Shown here piece by piece: positions 22,673 to 34,600 of a stretch of 64,000 bases of DNA; the first letter of the stretch is position 1; each line of letters begins with the position of its first letter. The stretch comes from Hyaloraphidium curvatum (Eukaryota; Monoblepharomycota; Hyaloraphidiomycetes; Hyaloraphidiales; Hyaloraphidiaceae), in assembly GCA_025558095.1 (NCBI GenBank), contig JAIVFI010000020.1, positions 558,001-622,000 of the forward strand, written 5' to 3'. The position numbers and the translations under genes are program-made. The notes beneath the pieces are model-generated. The model was given only the letters and a program-made list of their open reading frames with translations, made no database searches and was not told the origin of the DNA.

Positions 22673-23476
22673 ATGGCCTCGGATCCGGTTCCCGAGCTCG
22701 GCAGCGGCAGCCTGCACGCGCTGCCATCCGGCCACCCGGTCTTCCTGCTCGATTCGGACCCCTCGGGCGCCAAAGCGCCCGTGCTCCTCCTCCACGGCGG
22801 CATCTTCGACCACGCTTCCCAGTACCCGCTCATCGCCCTCCTCGCCCCGCACTTCCGCGTCCTGGCTCCCGACACGCGCGGGCACGGGCGCTCGCCCGAC
22901 CCCGGCGGCCCGTTCTCCTACGGCGCGTTCGCGGAGGACGCGGCGGGGCTGCTGGACTCGCTCGGGCTGTCGGGCGTGCCCGTCGTGGGTTTCAGCGACG
23001 GCGGCGACACGGCGCTGCTCCTCGCGCTGCGGAGACCGGACCTCGTGGGGAAGCTGGTGCTCGTGGGGACGCCGTACAGCACGGCCAACTACCATCCCGG
23101 GATCCTGGACAGGATGCGGTCCATGACCGCGGCGAGCTTCGCTGCGACGCTCTGGGAGCCCGCCGCGTCCGCCTGGGAAGCGACCAAGGCGCACTATTCC
23201 TCCGAGGCCGCCGTGGACGCCTTCTTCTCCAAGCTCGTCAACGACATGTGGCTCCGCGAGCCCGACATCGGCCTCGCCGAGCTTGCGGCGGTCGACAAGC
23301 CGGCGCTGGTGCTTCACGGCGAAAAGGAGCCGTACTTCCCCGTCAGCGCGAGCAAGGAGCTGGCCGATGCGCTGCGGGGGGAGTGCGTGGTGGTGCCAGG
23401 GGCGGGGCACGCGTGCCACATCGAGAATCTGTCGTTCGCGGGCGAGAGGATCATGCGGTTCTTGATCGACAAGTAA
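22673..23476 (+). CDS. alpha/beta hydrolase
   Basis: A 267-residue intronless alpha/beta hydrolase starting MASDPVPELGSG. VLLLHGGIFDH gives the oxyanion strand, then APDTRGHGRSPDP. The nucleophile elbow is GFSDGGD, followed by LVLVGTPYS. A late VLHGEKEPYFPV and PGAGHACHIEN provide the acid and His of the triad. The closest pattern is the bacterial-like proline iminopeptidase/esterase group. The start at ATG 22673 is close to the fold. Divergent from the peroxidase; convergent with the P450. Substrate unknown. Confidence 0.88.
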   Translation: MASDPVPELGSGSLHALPSGHPVFLLDSDPSGAKAPVLLLHGGIFDHASQYPLIALLAPHFRVLAPDTRGHGRSPDPGGPFSYGAFAEDAAGLLDSLGLSGVPVVGFSDGGDTALLLALRRPDLVGKLVLVGTPYSTANYHPGILDRMRSMTAASFAATLWEPAASAWEATKAHYSSEAAVDAFFSKLVNDMWLREPDIGLAELAAVDKPALVLHGEKEPYFPVSASKELADALRGECVVVPGAGHACHIENLSFAGERIMRFLIDK

Positions 23477-23613
23477 CGATGGACGGGCACAGGTCCCATT
23501 GGATCGAAAGGAGTGAACGGGCCTGGAATTGCAGGAACAAGCCGATGCGTATCCCAAAGAGTCCAACGCGGTCATCGAGACATGGCACACGGCCGACCGC
23601 GATCGGTCACATC

Positions 23614-25329
23614 CTATCCCTTCCTGTCCGAGATCCTCACCCTCGACCTCTTTGCCGGCCACACAGTCCCGATCCCCGTCCTCCCTCTCACGTAATCGTC
23701 CCCCCCGTCCTCGACGAGCTCAAGGTCGTACGCAGCCAACAGCACCCCAGCCGCGCACCGCATCTCGCCCCTGGCAAAGTTGCGCCCCGGGCACATGCTC
23801 GCACCCCCGCCGAAAGGTGAGGTGCGCGCCGTCGTCTTGGCGGGCCCGGCGGCGATGTGCCGCGAGGGGTCGAACGCGTCGACAGGGCTGGCGTCGTCGG
23901 CGTACAGCCCGGGGTCGCGGTGAACCGCCTCCGGAACGAAGAAGAACAGTCGGGTGCCCCGCGGCAGGTTGTATGGGGTGCCGGGGAGCGCGCATCCGCC
24001 CTCGGTCATCGCCTCGCGGATGACAAACGTGCTCATGGTGTGGCGCAGGGTCTCTGTCAGCGCGGCGTCCAGGACGGGGGTGGGGTGTGAAGGGTCGAAG
24101 GCGCCCGAGGCGCACGCGGCGCGAGCTTCGGCGACGCAGTCGGCGGCCCAGGAGCGGCCGTCGCGGAGGCCGCGAAGCAGGTGGAGTATGAGCCAGTATG
24201 CCGTCGGCCCGGTGTTGACGTGCGACACCCAGTGCAGGATCAGCAGGGACTTGCCGATGGCCTTTCGCCCCGTGTGGGGCAGCCGGATGTGCAGCATCGA
24301 GAGCACGAGGTTGACGACAAACGGGGATGGGAGCTCCGCGGGCGTGTCGTAGTCCGCCGCGGGGATCTCGGGGGCCTTGTCGCGCGAGATGCCGGGGCAG
24401 CCGTCGATGAGGGGGATCCAGTTGTCGGTCCACTGGTCGCCGGGATCGTAGAAGTCCTCGAGAAAGGTGATGGCTTCCTGCTGCTCCTTTGGAAGCATCG
24501 ACCGCGGGACGACCTGCAGGGCAGGGAATGCGGCGTCGAAGAGCATCATCTTCGAGAGGGTGTGTGTCGACAATCCGGAGGCCTTGTCCTCCGCGGCCGT
24601 CGGTCCGACGACCGGGAAGCGCGTGCCGAACATGGCTAGGCTACCGCCGTACCACACTAGGCGGTTCATCAGGTCGAACAGGTCCACCTCGAGCTCCCCG
24701 CCAAGCGGTACCTCGGCTCGGAGCTTCTCGGCAAACGGCGGCACGAACCGCGCCGTCAGCCTACTGAAATCATTGAGCAAGTACTTTTGCATGACCTTGT
24801 GATCCGAAGCCGCCTGCGCCGGATATGTCCAACCCCCGCCGAGGACCGAGGCGGTGTCCATGCCAGTGAGCCGTCCAAACGCCTCGCTCTTGACGGGATC
24901 GAAGCTGAAATTCCTCGCGTCGCGCATCACGGCCGCGTACACGGCGGGATCGAGCACGTAGACCGCGTCTTTGCCCATGACCGTCATCGAGAACACCGGG
25001 CCGTGCCGCTTCTCGAGACGCCGCAGCAGACCCGGGCCGTCGTTTCCCAGCTCCAACGCGTGGCCGGCGTACGGCAGCCAGCCGGCCGCGTGAGGCGGGG
25101 AGCCTGGCGGCCGCGGCGCCCATTTCCGGTTGAAGACGCGCAGGGAGACAAAATACGCGGCGATTAGCACGGCGACGGAATAGGCCGCGGGGTGTCCGAA
25201 TCGAGAGGCGAGGAAGAGCGCCGCGGCGGCGGCCAGCACGGGCACGGGCGTCGAGAGCATCGCGGGCGGGGTCCAGCCCGTTTCCGTCCGAGCGGTGGGA
25301 TGCGTGGCCACCAAGCGGCCGGCATCCAT
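23614..25329 (-). CDS. cytochrome P450, CYP7/CYP8-like
   Basis: A 571-residue intronless P450. An N-terminal hydrophobic segment (about residues 28-62) anchors it to the ER, followed by a Pro-rich hinge (PRPPGSPPHAAGWLPYAGHA). The I-helix region (LILHWVSHVNTGPTAYW) resembles CYP7/CYP8 enzymes, which lack the usual acid-alcohol pair. The K-helix ExxR is ETLR, and the haem ligand loop is PFGGGASMCPGRNFARGE. CYP7/8 relatives are sterol hydroxylases, prostacyclin synthase or fungal steroid hydroxylases; the substrate here is open. ATG 25329 gives 23 residues before MLSTPVPVLAAA, a possible alternative start. Single-exon structure is unlike many neighbours. Confidence 0.88.
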   Translation of the reverse strand: MDAGRLVATHPTARTETGWTPPAMLSTPVPVLAAAAALFLASRFGHPAAYSVAVLIAAYFVSLRVFNRKWAPRPPGSPPHAAGWLPYAGHALELGNDGPGLLRRLEKRHGPVFSMTVMGKDAVYVLDPAVYAAVMRDARNFSFDPVKSEAFGRLTGMDTASVLGGGWTYPAQAASDHKVMQKYLLNDFSRLTARFVPPFAEKLRAEVPLGGELEVDLFDLMNRLVWYGGSLAMFGTRFPVVGPTAAEDKASGLSTHTLSKMMLFDAAFPALQVVPRSMLPKEQQEAITFLEDFYDPGDQWTDNWIPLIDGCPGISRDKAPEIPAADYDTPAELPSPFVVNLVLSMLHIRLPHTGRKAIGKSLLILHWVSHVNTGPTAYWLILHLLRGLRDGRSWAADCVAEARAACASGAFDPSHPTPVLDAALTETLRHTMSTFVIREAMTEGGCALPGTPYNLPRGTRLFFFVPEAVHRDPGLYADDASPVDAFDPSRHIAAGPAKTTARTSPFGGGASMCPGRNFARGEMRCAAGVLLAAYDLELVEDGGDDYVRGRTGIGTVWPAKRSRVRISDRKG

Positions 25330-25347
25330 ATCCGAATCAAGCTTACA

Positions 25348-26278
25348 TCATCCTTTCTCAGAAGCCGAAAGCCGTTCTAGGAATCGCAGCCGTTTGCGAC
25401 GCAGCTCCTCCAGATCCGGCGTCTCCGATTGTGGCGCTCTACTGGGCACCTCAACCGCAACGCCCTCCACCTCAAAGGCCCCCTTCCTCTTCAGTTCATG
25501 TCCTTTGCCTGCATACCACAAGGCCTCGTTTGCCCCGAATCTGAGGCCCTCCATGCGCTTCACCTCCCTCCAAAGTTCCTCTGCCCTTGCCATTTCGACC
25601 TCGCCGCCCTTTGCCGGCCACCTGCTCTGGGCCTTCAGCCTCGCGGTCTCACCCGTCTTTGTGAGTACAAAGTCGCTAAAGTCCTTGTGCGTCCTGTAGA
25701 TGAGTCCGAGGCGCCATTCGTAACGGGAATGCGGCGGGATCAGCGGGCGGATGCCATGCTTCCATTCGTGCCGGGAGGCGCCCGAAAGGACGTAGATGCT
25801 TCTCGGTGGGATCTGCTCTTCTTTGTTAGCTCCAGATCTGCCATCAGAGCACGCTGCAGCACCCACCGGGACCTCGACGCACCATGCAGCCTGGCCTCGG
25901 AACGCCCTTGCCACCTTGAACCCCGCGTGCACCTCCTCCTCCGAAAGCACCGGCTTGATAATGCGCCCAGAGTCCTCCCTGACGAAGTACATGGTGCAGG
26001 GGAGCCCCAAGCTCAGCGTCGTGATGGTCTCGCCCCACCGCCACGGGCGCCTCGTCCTTCACCGGCCTGTGCGCCGCAGCCCAGAGCTGCTGCATCCCCG
26101 CTGCCGCGTTCCAGTTGGTCTGCACAGGCGGCAGGAAGTTTTGCGTGGACGGGGCGTCGGCCGCCCTGACAGTGACGGAAGGCGTGAAGCGGACCTGCGA
26201 CGTCACGACGGGCCAGATGGACAGCGGGACCGGCACGTGCTCCCAACCAACCAAGGGTGTTTTCGCAGGCTGCTGCAT
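25348..26278 (-). pseudogene. AlkB-like 2-oxoglutarate dioxygenase, probably broken
   Basis: Two frames make one product. From ATG 26278 (MQQPAKTPLVGWE) the frame runs to KDEAPVAV. The homologous continuation GETITTLSLGLPCTMYF lies one base out of frame, with the change at a run of four C on the plus strand (26033-26036). The second frame continues to 25348. It has SIYVLSGASRHEWKHGI (third iron ligand His) and RLGLIYRTHKD (the Arg that would hold 2-oxoglutarate). The expected NxY...HxD segment, which carries the first two iron ligands, should sit just before DEAPVAVGE and is not seen. Either an intron hides it or it has been deleted. If intact, it would be an ALKBH2/3- or ALKBH4-like demethylase. 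Frameshift by sequencing error is possible. Confidence 0.5.
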
Positions 26279-26499
26279 GCCGCCGTCTTGATCGCGCGTC
26301 CGTTGAATATCACCTGGGTGTCGCGCTCCGGACGCGTGGTTGACTTTGCCCCTACCTCGGAGGCGGCGTTTTTGACAGTTCGGGGAGCCTGCTTGAAAGC
26401 GGAAGAGAGCTTTGGAGGAGTAGTTGATGGGGTTTCTCGGATTGATGTTTAGGACGTGTTAGTAACGCCCAAGGAACTCGTCTGTGACATCGCCGTCAA

Positions 26500-27172
26500 G
26501 CCGGATGGACCTTCTTCGATCCCCGGAGCTAAAGGGCGGGGTGCGCTGCCTATTTCACATGAAAACGTCCGGGATTTCATCCAGCATCGCTGTGATCACC
26601 CTCCCGCGCTTGCGCAGTCTGCCTGGAGCCGGCGTCAAGGCGGCCCTGCGGATCCCCCCGCGCGGGGCGCAGAACATAAGTGCTTGGACCATTCAGGGAC
26701 AACGACTCCCATTCCAGTGCCCTTGATTCGACATATCGCGGTTGAGTGTCCGCTTCTGCGGGGTGTGTCCCAATTTGGGGGCCGAGAACTCCGCCCGCCT
26801 GCGGTCGAGGCGCTGCGCCCCTGGTCAGGGTCCGGTCAAGAAGGGACACACAAGGACACCTTCCGCCCGCCCCAGCAGAGCTTCCCGCCGGCCGCTGCGA
26901 CCGCCAGCCCATCGGTGCTCCTCCCGCAGCAACGACAACCCTCCCCGGCGCCGGCCACCGCCCTCCGCCGCCGCCATGGCCCGCCGCGCCGCCGCTGCCG
27001 CCGTGCTCGGCCTCGCCCTCCTCACCGGAACCGCCGACGCCCAGAACAACGAGTATTCCCCATGGGTGCCGAATTTGCCCGCAGGCTACGTCATGCAGGT
27101 GCGCCCGAGTCCCCCGGCCGGCTTTGTCGCTGCCGCAGCGTCCCTGATCCCCCATCGCCCGTCATCACCACA
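26500..27172 (+). pseudogene. duplicated promoter and first exon of the 47.6 kb secreted-protein gene
   Basis: The bases here match 47140-47818 with scattered substitutions and small gaps. The match covers the upstream region, the first exon and the first intron of the secreted Cys-rich gene. The exon copy at 26976-27098 has the same 123-nt length and reads MARRAAAAAVLGLALLTG...; the donor GTGCGCCC is kept. Similarity stops at the 3' end of the intron, right where exon 2 (FIGCRATNAD) starts in the intact gene. What follows is unrelated. It therefore cannot make the protein. It could make a short secreted peptide or simply be a dead fragment. Confidence 0.8.
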
Positions 27173-27332
27173 GCATGGCGATATGCATTCAGTATCATTG
27201 CGGAAAAGATCATTGTACATCGAACCTGCTCGGGCGAGTGGGACGTCAATGAATGTCGGAGAAAGCACCATTCAGACCAACCATGCCATTGTCAAAGATC
27301 ACTCGAGATCCTCCTCGTCCTCGCTCCCGAGC

Positions 27333-28895
27333 TCACCCTTCGAACTGGAGCTCCATCTCCTCCTCGTCCTCTTCCTCGTCCATCTCGTCGTTGACCTCCT
27401 CGTCCCCCTCGTCCGCGTCGTCCACCCGCCGGCGCTTGCGGGGCGCGGGGCGCCTGGCGACCTTCTCCTCCTCGTCGTCGTCGTCCTCGGCGGCCGACCG
27501 CATCCCCACATCGTGGTCCGAGTCCACCGCATCGCTGTCGTTGCCCTGCTGAGGAAAGGCACGGCGAGGTCAGACGCGCTCTTCAAATCGTCCCCTGTCG
27601 GCGCACCTCGTAGGCCAACTTCAGCTCCTTGACGGTCTTCGCGAGCTCCTTCTTCTCCTCCTTCGAAAGCTCTGGAAGTTTGCACGTCACTCGTGAGATC
27701 TGGGCGAATGCACGTCGATCAGCGGGCTTACGCTTCCACTCCGCGTCGAGCTGTTGCATCATCCTCTTCCTGTCCTGGAAGAGGGCAGGATCCTTGTCTT
27801 CAATCTCCGCCATTCGTTGCTGCCGGAAGAAGACGTCGGCCCGCGTGGGCGGCCCGTCCGCAGCCTTCTTCTTCCGACCGCCGGCGGCCTTGCGGGCGGC
27901 AGGCGCCGACGCCTGGCGCTCCGGCGCCTGCTCGATGAAACGGATGCCCTTGGCGCTCACCGCGCGGCCGGCCGGGTCGAGCAGGTCGAAAGTGCTGGCG
28001 TCGGGGTCGGCACGGGGGCCACGCGGGCGGGGGGCGAAGGGGCCGACGGAGGGAGAGGCCGACGACGACGCCACTGCCGTCGACGACGACGAGGAGCCGC
28101 TGGCGTCGGGGTTGCGGCGCGTGTTGCGGGAGGGGGCTTCCTTGCCCTTGCCAGCCGGAGGCGTCGACTGACGCATCGGCGCGCGCTTGGGCCTATCCAA
28201 CTCCTCGTCGCACTCGTCTTCGTCCGAGTCCGTGTCGCGCGGGACGGCCTTGTTCGCCTTCGACGAGTTGTTGGCTGTCTCCTTCTGCTGCTGCTCGAGC
28301 AGCTTCTTGACGTGCGTTTTGGCGACGTTGACAGCGGTTTCGGCCTGCCCCTGCGGCGTACGCGTCGAAGCAGGGCAGGGAATAGATCCGCACAAACGCA
28401 CCAGGTTGTTCTTGAGCAGCTTGCCTTCGTTGAGCCTCTGGAAGATCGCCGTCAGCTCCTTCTTCAGGATGTCCTAAGCGGCGGTGCGTCAGCATGCAGT
28501 CCGCCAGCTCCAGCGCCAACACGTACCCGCTTAGCGGGCTTGACGCCGTACTCTCCGTAGTACGCATCGGCCTTGTTCACGGCTTGCCCGACGCTCTTCC
28601 CCCCCCACCACTCCAACACCTTGTCCTTCATGATGACGCGGCTTAAGTCCTCCACGGTTTCCGCGTCCAGCTTGTTCCTGTCCACTCCACAGCGGTCGCA
28701 CAGGAACTCGAGCGCGCTCCCCTCCGGCAGAGGGTCCTCGAAGGCGGCGAGCGCGAGGCGCGCCTCCTCGCGCTTCGCTCTCCTCTCGTTCAGCGCGTCC
28801 GCGGCTGCCTCCAGCTCCGCCTCGCGCCGCTCCTGCTCAGCTTCGACCTTCTTCTGCTTCGCCGACGCGGCATCGGCCGCCTTCTTGGGCGCCAT
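27333..28895 (-). CDS. acidic, coiled-coil nuclear-type protein, unknown
   Basis: Five exons (28895-28527, 28473-28402, 28350-27732, 27689-27607, 27548-27333) join in phase to about 452 residues. The N-terminus MAPKKAADAASAKQKKVEAE leads into a charged coiled coil. A middle helical region spans the junctions (DILKKELTAIFQRLNEGKLL, then GQAETAVNVAKTHVKKLLE). Low-complexity Ser/Pro/Arg sequence follows. The C-terminus has a Lys/Arg-rich patch (RRPAPRKRRRVDD), likely a nuclear signal, and a run of Asp/Glu (EEVNDEMDEEEDEEEM). The composition suggests a chromatin or nucleolar protein, but I do not recognise a family. The 42-nt intron 27690-27731 is the least certain; the 51-nt one at 28351-28401 is in frame and stop-free. 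Confidence 0.6.
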
Positions 28896-31654
28896 GGTTG
28901 TGGGCGTTCCACGGTGCACCGATGATTAGGTGTTCCGGCGGAGGCCGCGCAGAAGCCCAATGCCCCCATCCCGCAGAAAACGATCCCACTTAACATTGCA
29001 AGAGAGCGAATGGGCAAGCACGGAATGAATTCTCGTCATCTGGATCAGAGAGCTGGGCGAATTCGCCGGCACAGAGATGCGCTCTCCACTGTTCCTCCCT
29101 CCCCCATCGCGTTCGCCACCCGGTCGAACGGGGCTGGGATAAAGAAGGCAAGCTTGTCATGTGCTCACACCTTCATGGGCAGCCTCCGGCGCGCGATGGC
29201 ATCGGGGTTGGTCGGACCAGCCAAAGGTCCACCGTTGCACGACGCCGGCGCCAGATCCCGGGCGCTCCTGAAGCTATTCGGCGCGAAGTTCATCGCGGCC
29301 TGTGCCACCCGGGCATGGCGACATGGCGAGGCCAGAGGTTCCGAAGGTGATGCTGGTGGTTGGGCCCTGGATTCGTCGCGGACCCTTGGGGGCCAATATC
29401 GTCTCGAGACCGTAGACGGTATCTGTAGCTGATGTTGATGATTTTGAGCCGATGCCTAATGCTCTCTATTGCAAAGGATGCTGGAGTGTCAATCCGACAA
29501 CGAGAGGTCAGATGAACCGTCTCCCTCGCAGACCCTCTGACTCGCAGGTTAGCAGGCAATCTGATGCCGCGCTGCGGAAACCACATTTGCTCAAAAACAG
29601 CCGTTCAGAAGCAGCAACGGCGGGATGCCGCCGCAACGCGGTTGTTTCGAGCCAGGGAGCCATGCGCCGGCATCGCAACCGACCGGTGGGCCGAGGAAAG
29701 GCAATCCTTGCGCAAAGGGCCACGAGAAAGAATGACGTTTAGCAGCGTGGAGCAAACGAGCAAATTTGCGGTGCGCCGCACGACAGGGGCTTAACAAGAC
29801 TCGGCGCGGGAGCAGGTTTGGCAGAGCCCGACCTCGAACGTGACGACGCTGCCGGCTGAATGAGAGCCAGGCGTCCCGCGCGAACACAGAAGGCCGGAGA
29901 CGACGTGTATAGGCGCGAGAGAAGGGAATTGGGAGGATCCGCGGACCGTGGTCTCCTCATGTGCGGGTTGACGGCGCCAGTCGCGGGACATCGGCATCAA
30001 GCGGGAACCAAGAGACATCGCGCTAGCTCCAGAGCCCCATCAAACACCCGGCACTCGGGAAGATGATCCACCTCGAGCCACATGGCCGTGACAGCGCCGG
30101 TGCGGTCGGCAACGATGGTGCGGTGAGCCGAGCGGGATCATCCTGGCCCTTGCTGGGGCCCAGAGGCCGCGTACGCGACGCGGATCGATGCAGACTGATC
30201 GCATCGGAAGAAGTAGCCCGGCTCCGCGGCATCGCCGGCGGCATAGCGCGACGGGGGAGCGAGAAACCGGCGGCCAATTGAGAAGTTCGTCGGATCGGTT
30301 CGGAGCGCAAACAAAGCGACGCTTCGCTCCGAGCCGAAATCAAAAAACTTCCTAGTAAACCGTCGCAAATCCCGATCCACAGCCCCAGGTGAGCTAGGAG
30401 GGGACCCAATCCGCCCAAAATCTTGGGGAAGACAGTCAGCGCCATCATATCCTGCGGGAGAACGGCGCCGAGCTCGAAGGCGTCGCCGTCAGAGAGGCCA
30501 GATCGAAGGCACGTTTCGCTCCAGCACCTCCTGGCCACAAACACTCGACAGTTCAACCCCGGCAGCTTTCGTGGGAAACAATCATCGCTAGAATGGTAGA
30601 GTTGCCCACGTTGTGCGGCTGGAGGCCTGATGGATCGCTCCCAACGCGGCACCCCGGCTACGTCCGAAAACGGGATCGCTTCGCACACTTGAATGCGCGC
30701 ACGTCCCGACACTTGATACCCACGTATGTGAAGAGCGTATCGGCTGCTTGCTTGGCGCGCCTTTGCTTTGCCATCGGGGCCGCCGTTGGGGAGACTCGAG
30801 CTCCGCACGGCTAGGAATGCCCCAATTGCTGACGTAGATGTGGTGGCTGTAGAGACCTAGAACCGAATGCAACCGCTTTGGATACGTTTTTTCCTGTTGA
30901 CGAGGAAGTTCCGTGGCCTCTGAGCGTGCATTGATCCGGCAATATGTGTAATTGGTGCGAGTGATTATCTAGGCGCATCCATACGGGGGCCAGCTGATGC
31001 GCCGCCCGAGCCCGGAGCATGGTCAGAGCACATTTAACGGACTTATGCAGCGCGAGATGTCCGAGATCTCGAACTCTCTCGCCGCCTGGCGAGACCCGCG
31101 CGGGCGGACCCTGCTGTTTATCGACACGCGCGTTCCAAGGAGCCGCCAGTTCATCCGTCCATCCTTTCATCCTCGAAGCTTCAGAGAATCTTGGTTCTCT
31201 ACGCAGGCATGCCGTCCTATGCGGATTCCGGGTGGCAACTTCGAGGCTTCCCGCGCCAGCCGCCGCTCTACGCGCGGAATCCGGACACCCCGTTCGTCTC
31301 CCCCCATCTCTGCGTGAACGTCGGCCGTGAGTACGCGCCATGGGCGCCCTGCGGTGGCGGAGCCCCTATCGCCGCCATTTCTCCGCGCCCGCGACGGGCT
31401 CGGACGCGCGTTTTCGCCGTTCCGCCCGCGCAGTCGGTCGGCGCGTCGTTCGCCGGCTCCGGCGCGAGAGCGCCCTTCTTCCTCCAAGGTACTCGACGCT
31501 AACGCGGCCCATCATTCGCAGGCGTCGTGCTCGGCATCACTGCTGGGGCGCAGCCCCGGCCGACACCTTCTCGCTCCGCCGCCCCCTGCCACGTCGGTCG
31601 GGTGGGCGGCTTGGAAAGGACGCCGCTTCCCGGTCTTTGGACAACGACAGCAAC
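28896..31654. other. 2.7 kb region without recognised genes
   Basis: Open frames on both strands lack domain features or coherent composition. The base composition is lower in GC than the flanks, with less codon-like periodicity. No tRNA, rRNA, LTR or terminal inverted repeat was recognised by eye. The right end should include the promoter of the 20-exon gene that starts at 31655. Confidence 0.5.
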
Positions 31655-34600
31655 ATGTCGACACCAAACAAGAACCGCGGGTCCTGGGGCTACGCGGCGG
31701 GCCACCCGCTGGGTGACATTACCAGCAACCTCAACCGCGAGACCTTCGGCCCCCGGCGGCAAGACCGGCGCGCCGTCTCCGGCGTGTGCGGGATGCTCGT
31801 CCATGTCACCTCGGACGCCCGGATGCGGGCCATGGATCTTCTGTATTCCTTCTTCCGGTACGAGACGAACCGGCTCGCCGCGCTGCCCGAGTTTGGGCTT
31901 CTGCGGTGGGACGGCCAAGACTACGTACCTCGGGGTTCGTTCGCCTTCCGATCTTCTCTACCTGCGTCGCTGATCTTTTCTCCTTTGCTCCTCCCGCGCA
32001 GACTGGATGGCCTTTACCGGCCTGCCCGACGAGCGCCCCGCGACGCCCATCGACACCTGGGCGTACAACGTCCTGATGAACGATCCGACAGCCATGTTGG
32101 ATTGGAACACAGACTACAACATCCTCGCCGCGACCGGTTGGTTCCCCGGCGCTCCGCTGTCGTTGCTCTGCCTAATTGCATGTTTCACAGTCGACGACCC
32201 GCTGAAGCCGCCGCACCACGTCAACGTCGGCAGCTCGTTCCGCGTGCTCGACCACGGGGAGCTGTTTTTCGAGGCGCTCATGATGTGCCACCGAGGCGCG
32301 CCAAGTGGGTGCCGACCTTGTCCGCAAGCCTTCACTGCTGACAACATCCGCAGGGGTCCCAGTCGAGACCGGCATCGGACGTTCTGCTCCCGGATGGCGA
32401 GCACCGTGGATCCGGCCTCTGGAGCGCTACTACCAGCGCATCTGGGTCCCTGGTGCTTGTGTCAATCCATGTGGGCTATTCAACGTCGCTATCTCGCGTC
32501 GCTAATCCCTACTTCTCCTCAGCGTGGCCGGCCAACCAACAGTTCCCGGACCCTGCGCCGACGGTGCTCATGGAGGGCAGGGCCGGCGCCGATGGCCAGA
32601 TGCGGCCAGAGTGGACGGACCCACTGCCCGTCCCAGAGCAAAAGTTCCCCTTTCTTCCGTGCAAGGAGGTCTACAAGCCCATGTCGGTGGAGATGGCCAA
32701 GGGTGGGCTGCTGCGGAGCCGACGCATGCCTCGTTCGTTCTGATTGTGCCGCCGCAGACGCCCGCAACGACTTCGCCGCCAACTTCGAGTCGTGGATGTA
32801 CCGGTGCTTTTTCGCGCTGCTCAAGGATCACGCCGATACGACGCACATCCCGCTTGCGCAGCGCATTCGCATGGGTACGCCTCGTTCGTCACTGTTTGCC
32901 GCCAGCAGCTCACTGACCCATCCCGGCCCGTCTCACCAGCCGAACGGCTGACCCTCGGGAACAGGCCCAAGGCCGTCAAGGGCAAGCAGTTTGCCTTTGC
33001 CTGCCCCTCCATGTGGCGCTTCTACTTTGAGGGTGTGACCGTCAACGCGGACGGCCCCGGTTTCCCCAACGTCCGCCGACGCATCGCCGGCTGGTTTCTG
33101 TGGGTCTCTCCGCTGGCCGCACATGGTCGACTGAACGCGCTGATCCCCTTGCTGCCTTGCAGCCGGTTCCGTTACTACCTCACCTTCGTCCTCGAAGGCA
33201 CCACCGTCGCGCCGTGGGACTCTACGGTGGAGCCTACCGTAGAGACGCTCAAGAACTGGCAGACGGCCGGCGACTGGAGCTACGTGATTCGCAAGTTCCC
33301 CGAGGCGGCGTCCAAGCTTCGCACGCTCGTCAAGTAGGTCTCCTCTGCCCACGTCGGCGGTTTCGCGGCTCATGACCGACGACTTGACCAGCTTCATGTC
33401 GTACATCGTCCCCGTCGAGTACGAGTCCGCCGAACACCCGGAATGGGTCAAGCCCAAGGCGCCGCTTCGCCTCCTCAACCTTTCCGCCAAGCGGGAGCCG
33501 TGTAGGTGTCGAGCGTCGCCGTCGCTTTGCGCCCTTCCCGCTCAATGCGCCGGCAGACGAAGTCGTCTTCGACGGCAAGATCTCGGCCCGGCTCCTGGTC
33601 CACCTCAACCGCAACGACCTCCAGGACGACGACCCCAACAACCCCATCCTGCCGGTCGGCTTCCTCTCCCCCCTCGTGCCCCGCTATGTCGATCTCCACG
33701 CGGCGCGCACGCAGTTCTCCGAGGCCCTCATCTTCAACGCCGGCAACGCCGCCCAGCGCAAGATGATGGAAAACAGGCTGCTGGACCTTTTCTTCTCCGC
33801 TAAACGCAGCCGCGCCGTGCGCATCGAGGTGCGCGACGAGCCGCAGTTCACTTTGCAGCAGTGCATCCGCAAGCCGATGGTCATGACCTACAACAAGGGC
33901 AACGAGGCCCGCGGAGGTGAGCGCCTCGGCGGCTTTGGCGAGCTCGAGGTCTGCTCACGCGCACATCGACCAGGTCGTCCAATTCCGGTGACCTTTTGGC
34001 GGTTCAGTACCGACAGCAAGCACTCGCACATCATGGCCTTCCTGCGGACCAAGAATGTGCTCAAGAAGACGGATCCTCACTACCGACGTGAGCCTGGTCG
34101 TTGATTGGGCCGAGGAAGGCCATGCTGACGCCCCACTTCGAAGGCCGCTTCGCGTACACCATCGCCGAGTTCTACAAGAAGCGACGCAAGCCGCTGTACC
34201 CGTGGCCGACGCCGCCGGCACAGGCCACCGAGGGGCAGATGATCAACTTTTACAGCTGTCCTGGAACGCCGGCGACGACGTGGGTGCTCGGCCTGGACTG
34301 CAAGATCCTCGGCAACGACTTTGGTGGGTGTGCTCCGTTGGACGGGACGAGAGTGCTCTGACGGACCTTTCCAGGGGAGAAAAATGCGATCCAGGAGGTC
34401 GACATGGACTTGTTCTACCGGCAGCAGCCCGCGCCCGTCGACCCAACCAACGTCGTCGCCGTCAGGAACGCCAAGCGGCAGCGAGACTCTTACATCCGCA
34501 CGCTCCCGGGCCGTCTCATGTAGTGAGGATCCCGACGACGCTCTCGGTTCGGCACTGGAGCTGACTTCGACTTCCTCCTTCCCAGCCACCTCACAGGCCA

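Noticed and set aside
30023-30808. 261-codon minus-strand frame in the gene-free block
   Set aside because: No hydrophobic pattern, domain or codon periodicity that supports a protein.
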